Origin: Tetrapyrgos nigripes
Lineage: Eukaryota; Basidiomycota; Agaricomycetes; Agaricales; Campanellaceae
Length of the DNA stretch: 64,000 nucleotides
NCBI GenBank assembly: GCA_013368315.1
Contig: JAACJM010000068.1
Span: 62,001-126,000, forward strand
Reading direction: 5' to 3'
Part shown: in pieces, positions 21,923-31,577 of the stretch
How the letters are laid out: each line of letters begins with the position of its first letter
How positions within the stretch are numbered: position 1 is the stretch's first letter
Position numbers and translations under genes: made by a program
The notes under the pieces: generated by a model
Databases searched by the model: none
What the model saw: the letters and a program-made list of their open reading frames with translations, nothing else
Told to the model about the DNA's origin: nothing

Positions 21923-22670
21923 TCAAAATGCTTCCACAGCATCGGGGCCATACTCGTGAGGGACGCGCTTGGTAAGAGCTTCGACAGCGTCTGGACCGTA
22001 CTCGTGAGGGACGCGTTTGGAGAGAGCTTCCACAGTATCAGGACCGTACTCATGAGGTACGCGCTTGGAGAGAGCCTCCACGGCGTCAGGACCGTATTCA
22101 TGAGGGACACGTTTGGAGAGTGCTTCTACAGCGTCGGGACCGTACTCGTGAGGGACGCGCTTGGAGAGAGATTCAGCAGCGTCAGGGCCGTACTCGTGGG
22201 GGACACGCTTGGAGATAGCCTCCACGGCGTCGGGACCGTACTCATGAGGGACGCGTTTGGAGAGAGCTTCCACAGCATCAGGACCGTACTCATGAGGTAC
22301 GCGCTTGGAGAGAGCCTCCACGGCGTCGGGACCGTACTCATGAGGGACGCGTTTGGAGAGAGCTTCCACAGCATCAGGACCGTACTCATGAGGTACGCGT
22401 TTGGAGAGAGCCTCCACGGCGTCGGGACCGTATTCATGAGGAACACGTTTGGAGAGTACTTCTACAGCGTCAGGACCGTACTCATGAGGGACGCGTTTGG
22501 AGAGAGCCTCCACAGCGTCGGGACCGTACTCATGAGGTACACGCTTGGAAAGAGCATCCTCGACTACTTTTCATCAGTGACAATGATAGGCCAACATGAA
22601 ACAACTACTCACGAGGAACGGCAACACCCAAGAGGGCGACCGAAAGAAGAACAAAGACTTTGAGTTGCAT
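21923..22670 (-). CDS. Kex2-type repeat-peptide (RiPP-like) precursor 2, 13 units
   Basis: Exon 1 (22613-22670) encodes the signal peptide MQLKVFVLLSVALLGVAVP. The intron runs from GTGAGT at 22612 to TAG at 22564. Exon 2 (21923-22563) starts LEDALSKR, and thirteen units follow, nearly all VPHEYGPDAVEALSKR. Variation is confined to the spacer after GPD (AVEVLS, AVEAIS, AAESLS, TVEALS, AVEALT), and the last unit ends AVEAF and stop. VPHEYGPD itself is invariant in all copies. The mature protein is thus almost pure repeats, with Kex2 sites every 16 residues. Each released peptide carries one Tyr and one His. The precursor shares its upstream region with the N2227 methyltransferase (starts about 980 bp apart, divergent), and two UstYa-type proteins are encoded within 7 kb. 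A TATA box lies 80 bp upstream. The product is not known to me. Confidence 0.9.
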
Positions 22671-22749
22671 GTTGAAGGAAAGGTTACGAATGACTGAGGA
22701 TACAACTTGGTGACTCTGCTTTTCTTTTAGAACGGAAAATGGAGCAGCC

Positions 22750-22755
22750 TTTATA
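22750..22755 (-). promoter_or_regulatory. TATA box of precursor 2
   Basis: TATAAA on the minus strand lies about 80-85 bp upstream of the start codon, in the same sequence context as the box of precursor 1. Confidence 0.7.
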
Positions 22756-23647
22756 CCCCAATGTCAGCATAACTTGCGGGGCAGCTGTGGAGAAATTTCG
22801 TAGCTCTTTGCATGCGGCTGCTAGTACTTGCCGACCGATCTAGATCGAGAATTCGGGTCAGGAAATATTTGAGGTTCTAATTAGCAAGCAACAAAAATAG
22901 AAAAGTGTCTGGTCTGGCAATTCGGGATAATCTGATATCTCCACCCTCTTGGATCCGTGTCTAATTATAGGGGAAACTAATCCTCATGGGCCATACCCCA
23001 CGCTGGCTCAAAGACGACGAATTGTTGGTTACGAAAAGATGCGCCTCAGTTCACAACAATGCATCCCAACGCTTGCATTTCATGCACAGAGCAACAGAAC
23101 GCCGAACTATGGATTGAAATGCTACCGCGTGATTGAAAATTCGGCATTTGGGGAGTCACTAAGATCAAAAGAGGTATCAGCCCTGACGCTACAAGAGATC
23201 ATCAGCTACGAACCGGCAATCCATGTCCCCAAAATACAGTCACCCAGGAGTCTTGAAGCCGAGGAAAGATTCATTCGTGATACCATGCCCAAGGTTACGA
23301 ACCGTTACGTTCAGCGCTCAAAGCTACTAGTGGATGATCATGTTGATCAGAGCTCTTCCTGACGAAGCTTCTGATGCAGCTCCGTCTTTTGCAAATCTGC
23401 GATGCGGCGCATTGACAAAAACGAAGAGTTTGCGTAGCTTCTCAGCTTAGAGCTCAAGTGCACGGACAAGTTAGATACCTAGGTTGAAACTTCGAGTGCA
23501 GGAAGCTTGGAGCTGGAAAACACGGCAGTCGACATGAAAGAGATCCAAGAGACCTGCACTATACGGAGTTAGTACAGTTAAGTCGGTACAGATACTTAAT
23601 AAGGGGCAAAAAGAGAGATATACGAACCGAGTCCTCATCCAACTCCA

Positions 23648-25014
23648 ATGTCTCGCCGTGTTATACGCGTTTTGCTGTTGCTCATCGTGGTTGGTGTTGG
23701 AGGATGGCTTTTACCACGGTCAGGACCACTCTCCATCAACCTCAATGTTCCCCTTCCGGTCACTGTACGTATCGACAATCCTCACGCCCTTCCTGTTCCG
23801 AACAGTGGGGTCGACGTTGAGGAATTGAAGCCAACGCTGAGGACATTATCTTCCAAGCAACTTTCTATCTTGACCTCGATAACTGCCTTTTCCCGGTACT
23901 TGGAGAACGCGCTCAACATCATTGCGTACCGCGAAGAGCAATTTGGCCAGCTTCCTAGCAAACAGAAACCTCTTGCAGAGGCAATCGGTTATAGTACACA
24001 TCTCGAGGACGCTCGGAGCTGTGCTCGAGAAAATGCCAAGATTTTAGGCAAAGTCGCCGACTTTGCTCGCGATACCTACGGGTTTTCTCCAGAAGAGCAG
24101 ACTACAGAGGCACATTATGAATTTGTCGGGGATTTTCTGGGACATGTGATGAGGGATTGGAGTGACGAGGGAAGGCATGAGCGAGCTGTTATTTTTCCAC
24201 CTATTCTCAAAGCTTTGGAAGAAGGCATGTCGGGTATCAGAGGAAAGAAGAAAATTCTCGTTCCTGGCTTTGGTCTCGGGAGACTTGCTCATGAAATTGC
24301 CAACCACGAAGGTGTGTTTCTTCCACTTCTTTTTGCCCATTTCAATTCATCCTATCTTGTGAACAGACTGCATCGTTGACGCTTGCGAGCTAGACTACGG
24401 CTCGATCATCGCGTACAACTACCTCATAAACCAGACCATTATTCCGTTTGAGCACACTCTCTACCCCTACCTTACCAAATGGCAATATCAACAGACTGGC
24501 AAGGGACGTTACAAGTCCGTCCGTTTTCCAGACGTCCTTCCCACTTCTCGCGTCAATCTCGTGGAAGGCGACTTCCTCACTGAGTTCCCAGATTCTGAAC
24601 AGTACGATGCTATCGTCACGCTCTTCTTCATCGACGTCTCCGAAAATATCATTGACTTCCTATCGACCATCCACCGACTCTTGAAGCCAGGCGGTTTGTG
24701 GATTAACCTTGGTCGTACGTTTGGGATTTTCCTACTTAGACAAGCATTGGCAATCTTAATCATGCTGCATTATAGCTCTGAAGTGGGGCTCTTTTTCCCA
24801 TATGCAACTTTCTGCCGAGGAAGTCCTAGACCTTGCTGAACGGCTGGGCTTCAAGGTTGACCATGACTCAAGGCAGTCTATTGATGCTGTTTATGGTCAT
24901 CAAGTTGGGTCTCTGCTCAAATTTACATATGGTAAGGGTCTGGTCCCTGTTCTTGAAGAAAATAATTCTGATGTTCTCGTAGTCACACAGTTTTGGACAG
25001 CTCGCAAGATATGA
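23648..25014 (+). CDS. N2227 (carnosine N-methyltransferase-like) protein, membrane-anchored
   Basis: This is a predicted SAM-dependent methyltransferase. The N2227 family includes CARNMT1, which methylates the imidazole of His in carnosine and in some proteins. Exons: 23648-24311, 24367-24714, 24776-25014; a possible 48-base in-frame intron near 24933 leaves the ending FWTARKI either way. The product is about 400-416 residues. Residues 5-22 (VIRVLLLLIVVGVGGWLL) form one membrane segment. The family signatures follow: ITAFSRYLENALNIIAYREE, FVGDFLGHVMRDWSDEGRHE, the SAM loop ILVPGFGLGRLAHEIA, CELDYGSIIAYNYLINQ, PGGLWINLG and, across the last intron, GPLKW. The CELDYG word replaces the more usual NEFS-type motif. 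The N-terminal anchor would place the catalytic domain in the secretory lumen if type II (inference). It is divergent from precursor 2, and the pair is duplicated. The natural substrate is inferred only. Confidence 0.87.
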
Positions 25015-25049
25015 ACAAAGCATTTTCTTCATTACTATGTACTATATTC

Positions 25050-25779
25050 CTACCACTCATCCGGCATGGGAATCAAGCTATCATTGTTCCTTGCACACAT
25101 CGCAGGATGGTCTTCAGATTTCGCATCGTCGTTGTCCACCATGTAAACGTCCAAGCACTACAATATGAATAAATACAGATTCAATCAATCATTCATCCCA
25201 TATTCTCAGTTAACTCACATGGTAGTCCGCAATCTTGCTAGTTCCAGGATCGATTGCTTCAAACAAGAACATGCCATGCTCGTTTTCTTTCAGAGGGATA
25301 GGCATCTGCACGTCAAAACATAGCTGGCCTGTGGGTGAAATGGGGACATTTGAAGCAATGGTGATGGGGAACGCGTCTCGATTACGAGCAACACGTGTAC
25401 GTCCGTAGCGGACAGTCACTAACACTGACGTGTAAGCAAGATGGTTTTGAGAATTACGCGCTGTCACTCACCCAGATCACCAGGATGTCCGGAAAACGAG
25501 AAAAATGTTGTTTGGTACGCTGCAAACCTTTGAGGGTTGCGAATAGGGATACCTAAGTATCATAGTGAATTCATCAACTTCTTTCCCCATGACCTGTCCT
25601 TGTGTATACACACCGCAGAATGGCTTAAAATCCTCCAGTGTAGACCGAATGTCATTCGCAGGTCGACGTGTAGCCCATGGATAATGCACACTGAAGGATG
25701 CATGCGCGGATGTGGCCGTCTGGGCGTACGAGAGAATGACCGAGCTCAGAAAGAGCAGACCTTGCGTAGAGAGCAGCAT
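25050..25779 (-). CDS. BIM1/X325-like secreted copper protein (LPMO-related)
   Basis: This small secreted protein (184 residues) is of the LPMO-like X325/BIM1 type. These bind copper and act in copper uptake or at the cell surface rather than in polysaccharide oxidation. Exons: 25614-25779, 25472-25552, 25219-25418, 25050-25157. The signal peptide ends TATSA, leaving His26 as the mature N-terminus (HASFSVHYPWATRRP). An N-terminal His is required for the copper site of the family. Splicing restores PFCGGIPIRNP, the family's CGG signature. The middle has FFSFSGHPGDLVTVRYG and QLCFDVQMPIP, and the end EAIDPGTSKIADYHCLDVYM with further Cys. No GPI-anchor-like hydrophobic tail is visible. The unspliced frames look broken, so a pipeline could miss it. 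It lies tail to tail with the methyltransferase gene, 35 bp apart. Confidence 0.8.
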
Positions 25780-26397
25780 GGGGTTTGAGAGTCAAGGATA
25801 CCGATGTGGCTCTAGCGACTAGATCCTGTATTGTGAACAACCGAGTACTCGAAGGATTTGTGGCGAGCAAAGATTCTAGAATAGGTCTGCTCTATACACA
25901 TCTATGATTATCCTCGTAAGCCTAGGAAGACTAGGTTCAACCTGGGGCACTATTAATCTGAGATTGGGTAACTTTGGGTTGCGGATCCTTTCAGAATTCC
26001 CACTCGGAGATGATCGCCAAGTAGAGCAATTAAAAAAATACGACTACACATAGAAATGGGGCGCTCAGCAACTTCTAGTGCAACTTATTCCAGATTTGGT
26101 TGGAGGGTTTGAAGGGAGACCGGCGGTAAATGTGGCTACCAACGTTGCAGTATATCCGTTTCATTTGCTCGGTCAGCGACTTCGGTGTTCACTACTAATC
26201 AGCTTATAATTTTCCACATGCACGGTGTTAGCCTTTACCGGAATCCAGCACAATAGTACCACTTCAGTTCGTTATCCGATTCAAATCGGCGCCTTGTAGT
26301 TCCTAATTACCCCTGGCTTTACGGACTATTGAACCATTGGCAACATTTGGTGGCGTATTGGAAAACTTCCTGCAAGCTTACCCCCAACGTTGCCACG

Positions 26398-27166
26398 ATG
26401 TTTTCGATGCCTTCAGTGTTCAAAGTCGAAGCTGGCTCGCATCGCGTCGCTGCCATTGCTCTCGGTCTATCCCTCGTCGGTAACCTATTCGTACTCTTGT
26501 ACCAAACGAACATCATCTTCGGGGTCACTACTCCCAAATACAGTACGTTCTCTCCCTAGACTTCGCTCCAGGGAACTAGCTCTAAGCATTCTCCTATCAA
26601 TAGCTTACATCGACGCTGATCACCCACGAAACCTGCCTCTGGCCGTGCGACCCGCTAACATGGTCTTCAAAAGCAACCTAGGCCACTTCGGCATGGGTAA
26701 AGATCCCAAAACCTGGGCAGAATGGAGCACCCTGCGTCCTGTTGAAGCTGGGTATCTCTTCCTTGGCCAAACGTATCTCCCCATTGGTCTCTCAATGTGG
26801 CACCAATACCACTGTCTCGACCATATTCGTGCCTTAATCGCCCTAGGAGACGACGGCTCTGATCACACCGAACATTGTTTCCACTACATTCGTGCGAGTA
26901 TTCTCTGTGGTGCTGATTCGACGCTGGAACCGAGGTCGAGGCGAAGCTTTGATGTTGAAGGGAATGAGATCTTTCCGGGAGACGGGGTTACCCATACGTG
27001 CAGAGATTTCCAGCAAATTTATGATTGGACGATGGAGCAAAGGAAAGGTTGGTCACAGGAACAAGTAGACAGGTTTGGGATATTCGGGACTGCGAAACAT
27101 GGTAGTCATGAAGGAGGTACTAACACCGAGCATGGCATGCATGAAGGCACGAGGAGCGGCGAATAG
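26398..27166 (+). CDS. UstYa-like (DUF3328) protein 1
   Basis: UstYa-family proteins install oxidative crosslinks, usually at Tyr, in dikaritin RiPPs such as ustiloxins, and act in other oxidative steps. Exons 26398-26542 and 26604-27166 give 235 residues. A membrane anchor lies near residues 18-37 (RVAAIALGLSLVGNLFVLLY). The metal-binding hallmark HxxHC is complete: WHQYHCLDHIRALIAL (about residues 114-129), and the second motif is EHCFHYIRASILCGAD (about 137-152). A third conserved part, THTCRDFQQIYDWTMEQRKG, lies near the C-terminus. The ATG at 26398 is preferred because it leaves the usual short cytosolic head; an in-frame ATG at 26329 is possible. All expected parts are present, so it looks functional. 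It is the best candidate in the window for crosslinking the repeat-peptide cores. Confidence 0.9.
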
Positions 27167-27384
27167 ATGCATTGATTAATTAGCAGCTGTACTAGTACAA
27201 TGTTGTGAAGGCCTTGTCCACTGTAGCGAGCTCGATCTTTCATTGTTTCAAAAAAGTGAAATGATTCAGGTTGAAGCGGCCGTAGTGACTTGAACATATG
27301 TACTAGCTGAACATTTGCAAGAATAGACCCTTTCAAAAATAGATTGACGTGATTGGGATGGGGACTACAACTGAGCGCTGAGCG

Positions 27385-28335
27385 CTAAGGGATCTGCCTG
27401 AGTAACTCGAATCCTGTTAATCCCATTAAGTTCAGTTCACCGGCTCAAATTGACCACACATGGTAGATGGACTTACCCATATTCGGATGCACATCCTTAA
27501 TCTGACTAAAGCTGACCTGACAATCAACCCTAACGCATCTAAACTCCACCACCAAATGCTTATCTTGGCTAGGACATGCAAAGTTTTCCGTCGTCGCATT
27601 CACCAGATCGTTTTTTAGATCCATTGTGCCCAAAAGTTCTCCACGCACAGGCCGGTTGTTCCAAGACACGTTGTCAAAGTCTAGGTTATCGACGGTCCCA
27701 GGAGAACCGACCATAGGTGAGATGATGGACCAGACTTCGATCTCGGAGATATCGCCTTTCGTGGTAAGGTCCTGCTTACGCGTTTCGACAGGGCCTTTCC
27801 AGCCAAAGGCACAGAGCTGGTCAGTGGAACCCTTTGGGACGACGAATCTCATGAGGGTTGAGTCCTAGCAGTGAGAAGATAATTAGAATGATGACAAAAC
27901 AGATGCGATAGGACGGTTCACCTTGACAGAGATAAACACCTCTTGCGAGTTCCCATAGACGGTGTCCTTGATTCCTTGATTGATCCTCGCGATTTGCAAC
28001 GGCCATGTACGGATGTAAGGTCGAGGCAGTGTGTCATGCAAGAGTTTGTCGATGCGGTTGAAGCCGATGTGCAAATCAGGATAGGGCAGCTTGGCAAGGT
28101 CTTCTTCTGAAAGCTGATAGTGAAGGATGGTGTTGGGAATTAGGATGAGATTTACGAAGGACAGCAGAGCGACGATGGCGGAAGTCCATATAATGAATGG
28201 AGAGAGACGTCCTTTGGGAGGCGGGCCCGAGACTGGATTCTGAAGATTGGGGTCGACGTCCTCGGAAGAGCCACCATCTTGGTGAGTTGCGAGAGGAACG
28301 TATTCAGCCGAGTCTTTCCTGCCTGTGCTGAACAT
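27385..28335 (-). CDS. Single-pass membrane protein of unknown function
   Basis: Exons 27922-28335, 27477-27864 and 27385-27413 give about 276 residues; the last exon adds FELLRQIP. The polar head (about 45 residues) precedes one membrane segment, FIIWTSAIVALLSFVNLILI, and an extracytosolic domain. That domain contains RPYIRTWPLQIARINQGIKD, VYGNSQEVFISVKDSTLMRF, DQLCAFGWKGPVETR and EFRCVRVDCQVSFSQIKDVH. The C-terminal domain looks like a beta-sandwich of the kind found in But2-type proteins of fungi, but I cannot assign it firmly. It sits between the two UstYa-like genes and diverges from the second by about 295 bp. Its topology (short head, one TM, outer domain) matches theirs. A role in the same secretory pathway is a guess from position. 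Confidence 0.75.
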
Positions 28336-28629
28336 TGCTGCCTGAGGGCACGGAAGGTATGGGATGTGGGATGTATGAGGATCTGGTTTCTAGTAATATG
28401 ACAGGGATCTGAAAGTAGACATCGGGGCTATGTAATCCCCTGTTGTGCGCTGACTGTATCCAAAAATGAGGAGATCCAGATCTCGCTAGAGTTGATTTCC
28501 GTCTGATCCAATCTACAGACCCCGCAAGCGGGGTTATCCTGAAATAGTGTAGTCTCGACTTCGTGTAACAAAACTCGTATCCCGTCAACCCTGGGGGATT
28601 CTTCGTGCTTCAATCAAAGACCAAAACCC

Positions 28630-29372
28630 ATGCCCTTCATGAGTCACTTCTCAAAGCTACTTCGACCTTCACCGTTCACAATTCTTTGCACGGTCCTCAC
28701 ACTTTCCCTCTTCGTCAACCTGGTCGCAATCGTCAAACAAATTCGACTCTTGACTCCATCGTCAGATACGTACAGTGAGGATACGTTCGGAAATTACTGA
28801 AATCATGTTGCTGAGACCGAATCTGAACTTCCGCAGGTTATGTCGGACGTGACTATCCACGAGAGGCACCCATCAAACTACGCACAGTCAACCAAGCCTT
28901 CTCCGACGATCTTGAGCACTACCACCTTGAAGGTCGCCAGGCTGCAGCTGAATGGAATGCTCTTCATCCCGAAGGCCAAGGAAGCATCTACCTCGGCGAG
29001 TCAGCACACATCAACGAGGAAGTGAATGCACCGTACCAGATATCTATGTTCCACCAGCTCCAGTGCCTAAACCACCTTCGGGCCGTTTTCATTTACGGAA
29101 ACGACCAACCTGCGAGAACGGAGCATTGTAGCCAGTATTTGGTACAAAGCATTGTGTGCCTTTCAGATACGACTCTTGAGGAAGGAGGTGTTGGGACGAG
29201 ACTGATGGATGGGAGTGTGGTTGCACCTGCAAATAATAACACGCATACGTGTAAAGACTGGACTCAGTTGTACGATTTTGCAGCCGAGAATAGAGCGGGA
29301 TGGAATGATGAGCAGATTGAGCTAGAAGCCGAGCTCTCAAGGGGAACATTGTTGGCAGATTTAGACAGATGA
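28630..29372 (+). CDS. UstYa-like (DUF3328) protein 2 with altered HxxHC motif
   Basis: Exons 28630-28774 and 28837-29372 give 226 residues. The anchor is FTILCTVLTLSLFVNLVAIV (about residues 17-36). The outer domain starts SYVGRDYPREAPIKLRTVNQ and contains GSIYLGESAHINEEV. The first motif reads FHQLQCLNHLRAVFIYGND, so the second His of HxxHC is Gln (about residue 124). The second motif TEHCSQYLVQSIVC is conserved, as is HTCKDWTQLYDFAAENRAGW. The missing His could weaken metal binding, or the protein may act as a partner of an intact UstYa paralogue, as heteromers are known in the family. A near-identical fragment with the same Gln is found at 3230-3400, so the change is old. The gene is in the same orientation as UstYa-like protein 1, 1.46 kb downstream of it, beyond the membrane-protein gene. 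Confidence 0.85.
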
Positions 29373-31067
29373 TGGTTCCAGTTCAAGACGCGTTCACTTG
29401 TCCCTCATCACTACTTATATTTCCAATGAATGACTTCAACCTTCTCTAATGCAGAACCTACGTCGCATTATGCATATGTTCTACTTTATGGTGCTAGTAA
29501 CCTTTCGGTCCCAGCTTGCCCTACAAACGGATATACATCCCCCTGCAGTCCGACTCTGTCCATGAGCCGTTTAGCTGGCCACCCTTGCCCAAAATTTTGT
29601 GAAAGTCTGCCCTTGGTTTGTCTTTGGCCAAGGCATTGCATAGTGGGTCGACTTGTCGACGTAGTAAATGGGACAGTCGTCGATGAACTCGAACGCAAGT
29701 CGTAAACGACGCATGACTGGCGATATCGCAGAGCCGGCAAGTAATTCGTCCCGACTCAGGTCGGAATGTCGGATTTCGAGACAATGATCTCTGGTTGGTG
29801 GTAAAGTCGACGACGGCGCCCGACGAATCCGTAAGATCGAAGACAAGCCTGTCTACCAAGTTGGCCTATAGCTATGTCCTGTCAAACATTACGAGCGCTG
29901 GGCTGTGCGGTATATCGTACGCTTGTCTTTTGCTGGACAGCATTATCCACTGGAAAGCGAGACCATGGAGCTGGCATGAGGACCAAGAGAAGAAAACGAA
30001 GAAATGTACGTAAAAGGGCATACGTGACAATAGAGATAAACAGATTGAGAACAACTGGAAGAACAGGGAAAGTTATCCGATGGATAGAAACACTGATTGA
30101 AGCGAACACAGGAATGGAGAGAGAAAACAGGAGATAGAAAATGAAAGAAAATATCAGATCTGAGATAGAGAAAATAGTGGGAAGGAGCATGCAAGCCAAA
30201 AAAGGAGAGAGAAACTGAAAGAAAAACGGAAAAACACAAGAGGAAGCAGGACAGAGGCAAGGAAAATGAACAGAGATTGGGACAAAAATGTAAAATAGCT
30301 AGTAGAGCGAAAAAGAGAAGAGAAGCGGCGCCTCTTCCCTTCCCTTTTTCGCTCCACCTTGCTGGGATAGAAGTAGTAAAAAAGAGAACAGAATCGGAAA
30401 GCAGAACAAAGAATAAGACATACATCTACAGAAGAATGCAGGAAAGCGTCCAAACAGAAAGCAAGGAGATGGCGGGAATAAAACAGAATGGGACCAAAAA
30501 ACAAAGGACGAGAAAGGACCGGAAAGACAAAGGAAGAGGAAAGAGACACGAAAAAAGATAGACAGGCACAGCAGGAGGATAATGAGATCGAAGTCGGAAA
30601 CGGGACAACAGAGAGCACAGAGAGAGAATGAAGACAAAGATCAGAAACAGAATAGAGATACAGAGCAGAAGAGGAGAACGAGGAAACAGGAGAAAAGCAG
30701 GGAAAGCAGAAAGAGATGGACGAACAAGGAAATATGAAAAAGAGAAGACTGGAGGAAAAGATAGTCCGTAGAAAGTCTGTATCGATGCCAATGTCTGGTC
30801 CGTAAGTAATTACAAGGTCCATGAAACGACTGTCCAATGAAGAGGTCCAATGAAGAGGTCTGTAAAAAGTCTGTGTCCGATGGAATCGTCCGTAGAAAGT
30901 CTGTCCAATAAAGCAGTCCGTGAAGTCTGTAGAAAGCATGTCCGAGTCCAATGAAGATGTCCGTAAAAGTCTGTCTGTGGCCAAAAGGAGCCAAAATAAA
31001 AAAGGGAAAAAGGGGTCTCATGCTGGCGTCCATATCACTGTCCGTTCAGTGCCATATCCCAATATCC
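29373..31067. other. Gene-free stretch with purine-strand bias and short degenerate repeats
   Basis: From about 29980 to 30760 the plus strand is strongly enriched in A and G (words like AGAAAAGAGA, GGAAAGACAAAGGAAGAGG). This opens long ORFs in antisense (such as 276 codons at 30154-30984) made of Ser/Phe/Leu low complexity, which I do not regard as genes. From about 30770 to 30990 a degenerate tandem repeat of the words GTCCGTAGAAAGTCTGTCC and AATGAAG occurs. No recognised gene or RNA is visible. Short ORFs at 29430-29860 have no motif. Confidence 0.6.
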
Positions 31068-31577
31068 CTAAAACCAATTCCTGACCATCCTTCCTAAGAA
31101 TCCCTTCGTTTTTCCTTCTTTCTTGCTATTTTCGAACCCGAAGAGATCATCGGAGGATGACGCCGGCGTCATAACTCCATCCGAATAACTCTCCGTCCTT
31201 GGAGACATCCAGAAAATCGGCGTCGAGGGACGAGGGACGTATTCGTTCAAGTGGTCAATGACCAAGAACGCGAGTTCCACCTCTTCGACAGTCTCCTCGA
31301 ATATGCTCCAGGGTCTAACGACTTCTGGGTGCGAGGCCTTTCCCAACAGCTTCAATCCTTCCATAACCCCAGCATCCATAGAGCCATCATCGTACTTGAT
31401 GATACACACGACCGCGAACCAAGAAGGCTGGTCGGCATCGTGGTCGAACGCGGAGTATACGGGACCAATAGGGGTTTCTTCGATAAAGTCAACGAGCTGG
31501 AGACGTCCATTCGATGCGATTTGGTGGTGAGCGTAGTTGAAAGCGATACGCTTGAGAAATGCTGTGAAGACCGACAT
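31068..31577 (-). CDS. Hypothetical protein, 169 residues
   Basis: This single-exon ORF has ordinary amino-acid usage: SVFTAFLKRIAFNYAHHQIA near the start, then LQLVDFIEETPIGPVYSAFD, SWFAVVCIIKYDDGSMDAGV, PWSIFEETVEEVELAFLVID and a basic tail KTKGFLGRMVRNWF. I do not recognise a family. The compact alpha/beta-like pattern and a Ser/Thr-rich linker before the tail suggest a real cytosolic or membrane-associated protein. The antisense ORFs over the same bases are shadows. It lies about 470 bp beyond the 3' end of the MFS transporter gene, same strand. Confidence 0.6.
   Translation of the reverse strand: MSVFTAFLKRIAFNYAHHQIASNGRLQLVDFIEETPIGPVYSAFDHDADQPSWFAVVCIIKYDDGSMDAGVMEGLKLLGKASHPEVVRPWSIFEETVEEVELAFLVIDHLNEYVPRPSTPIFWMSPRTESYSDGVMTPASSSDDLFGFENSKKEGKTKGFLGRMVRNWF

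Larger units (their letters stand above)
21900..23900. repeat. Tandem segmental duplication, unit 2 (precursor 2 + methyltransferase)
   Basis: Second unit of the duplication described for 19871-21590. It retains a complete precursor and a complete N2227 gene in divergent orientation. A plus-strand ORF at 22949-23362 (137 codons) lies between them. Its similarity to unit 1 is seen in scattered words, not in an open frame, so I read it as intergenic sequence. Confidence 0.75.

Noticed and set aside
21923..22563. Regular 48-bp repeats, possible CRISPR array or satellite
   Set aside because: The repeats encode an in-frame peptide series with KR sites behind a signal peptide and intron. There are no unique spacers, and the organism is a eukaryote.
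21956..22663. 235-codon plus-strand ORF over the repeats
   Set aside because: It is the antisense shadow of precursor 2; the repeat periodicity keeps it open.
22949..23362. 137-codon ORF between precursor 2 and the methyltransferase
   Set aside because: The matching part of the first duplication unit has no open frame, so it is more likely intergenic.
30154..30984. 276-codon minus-strand ORF
   Set aside because: Its Ser/Phe/Leu low complexity follows from the purine-strand bias; there is no motif, and several overlapping frames are equally open.
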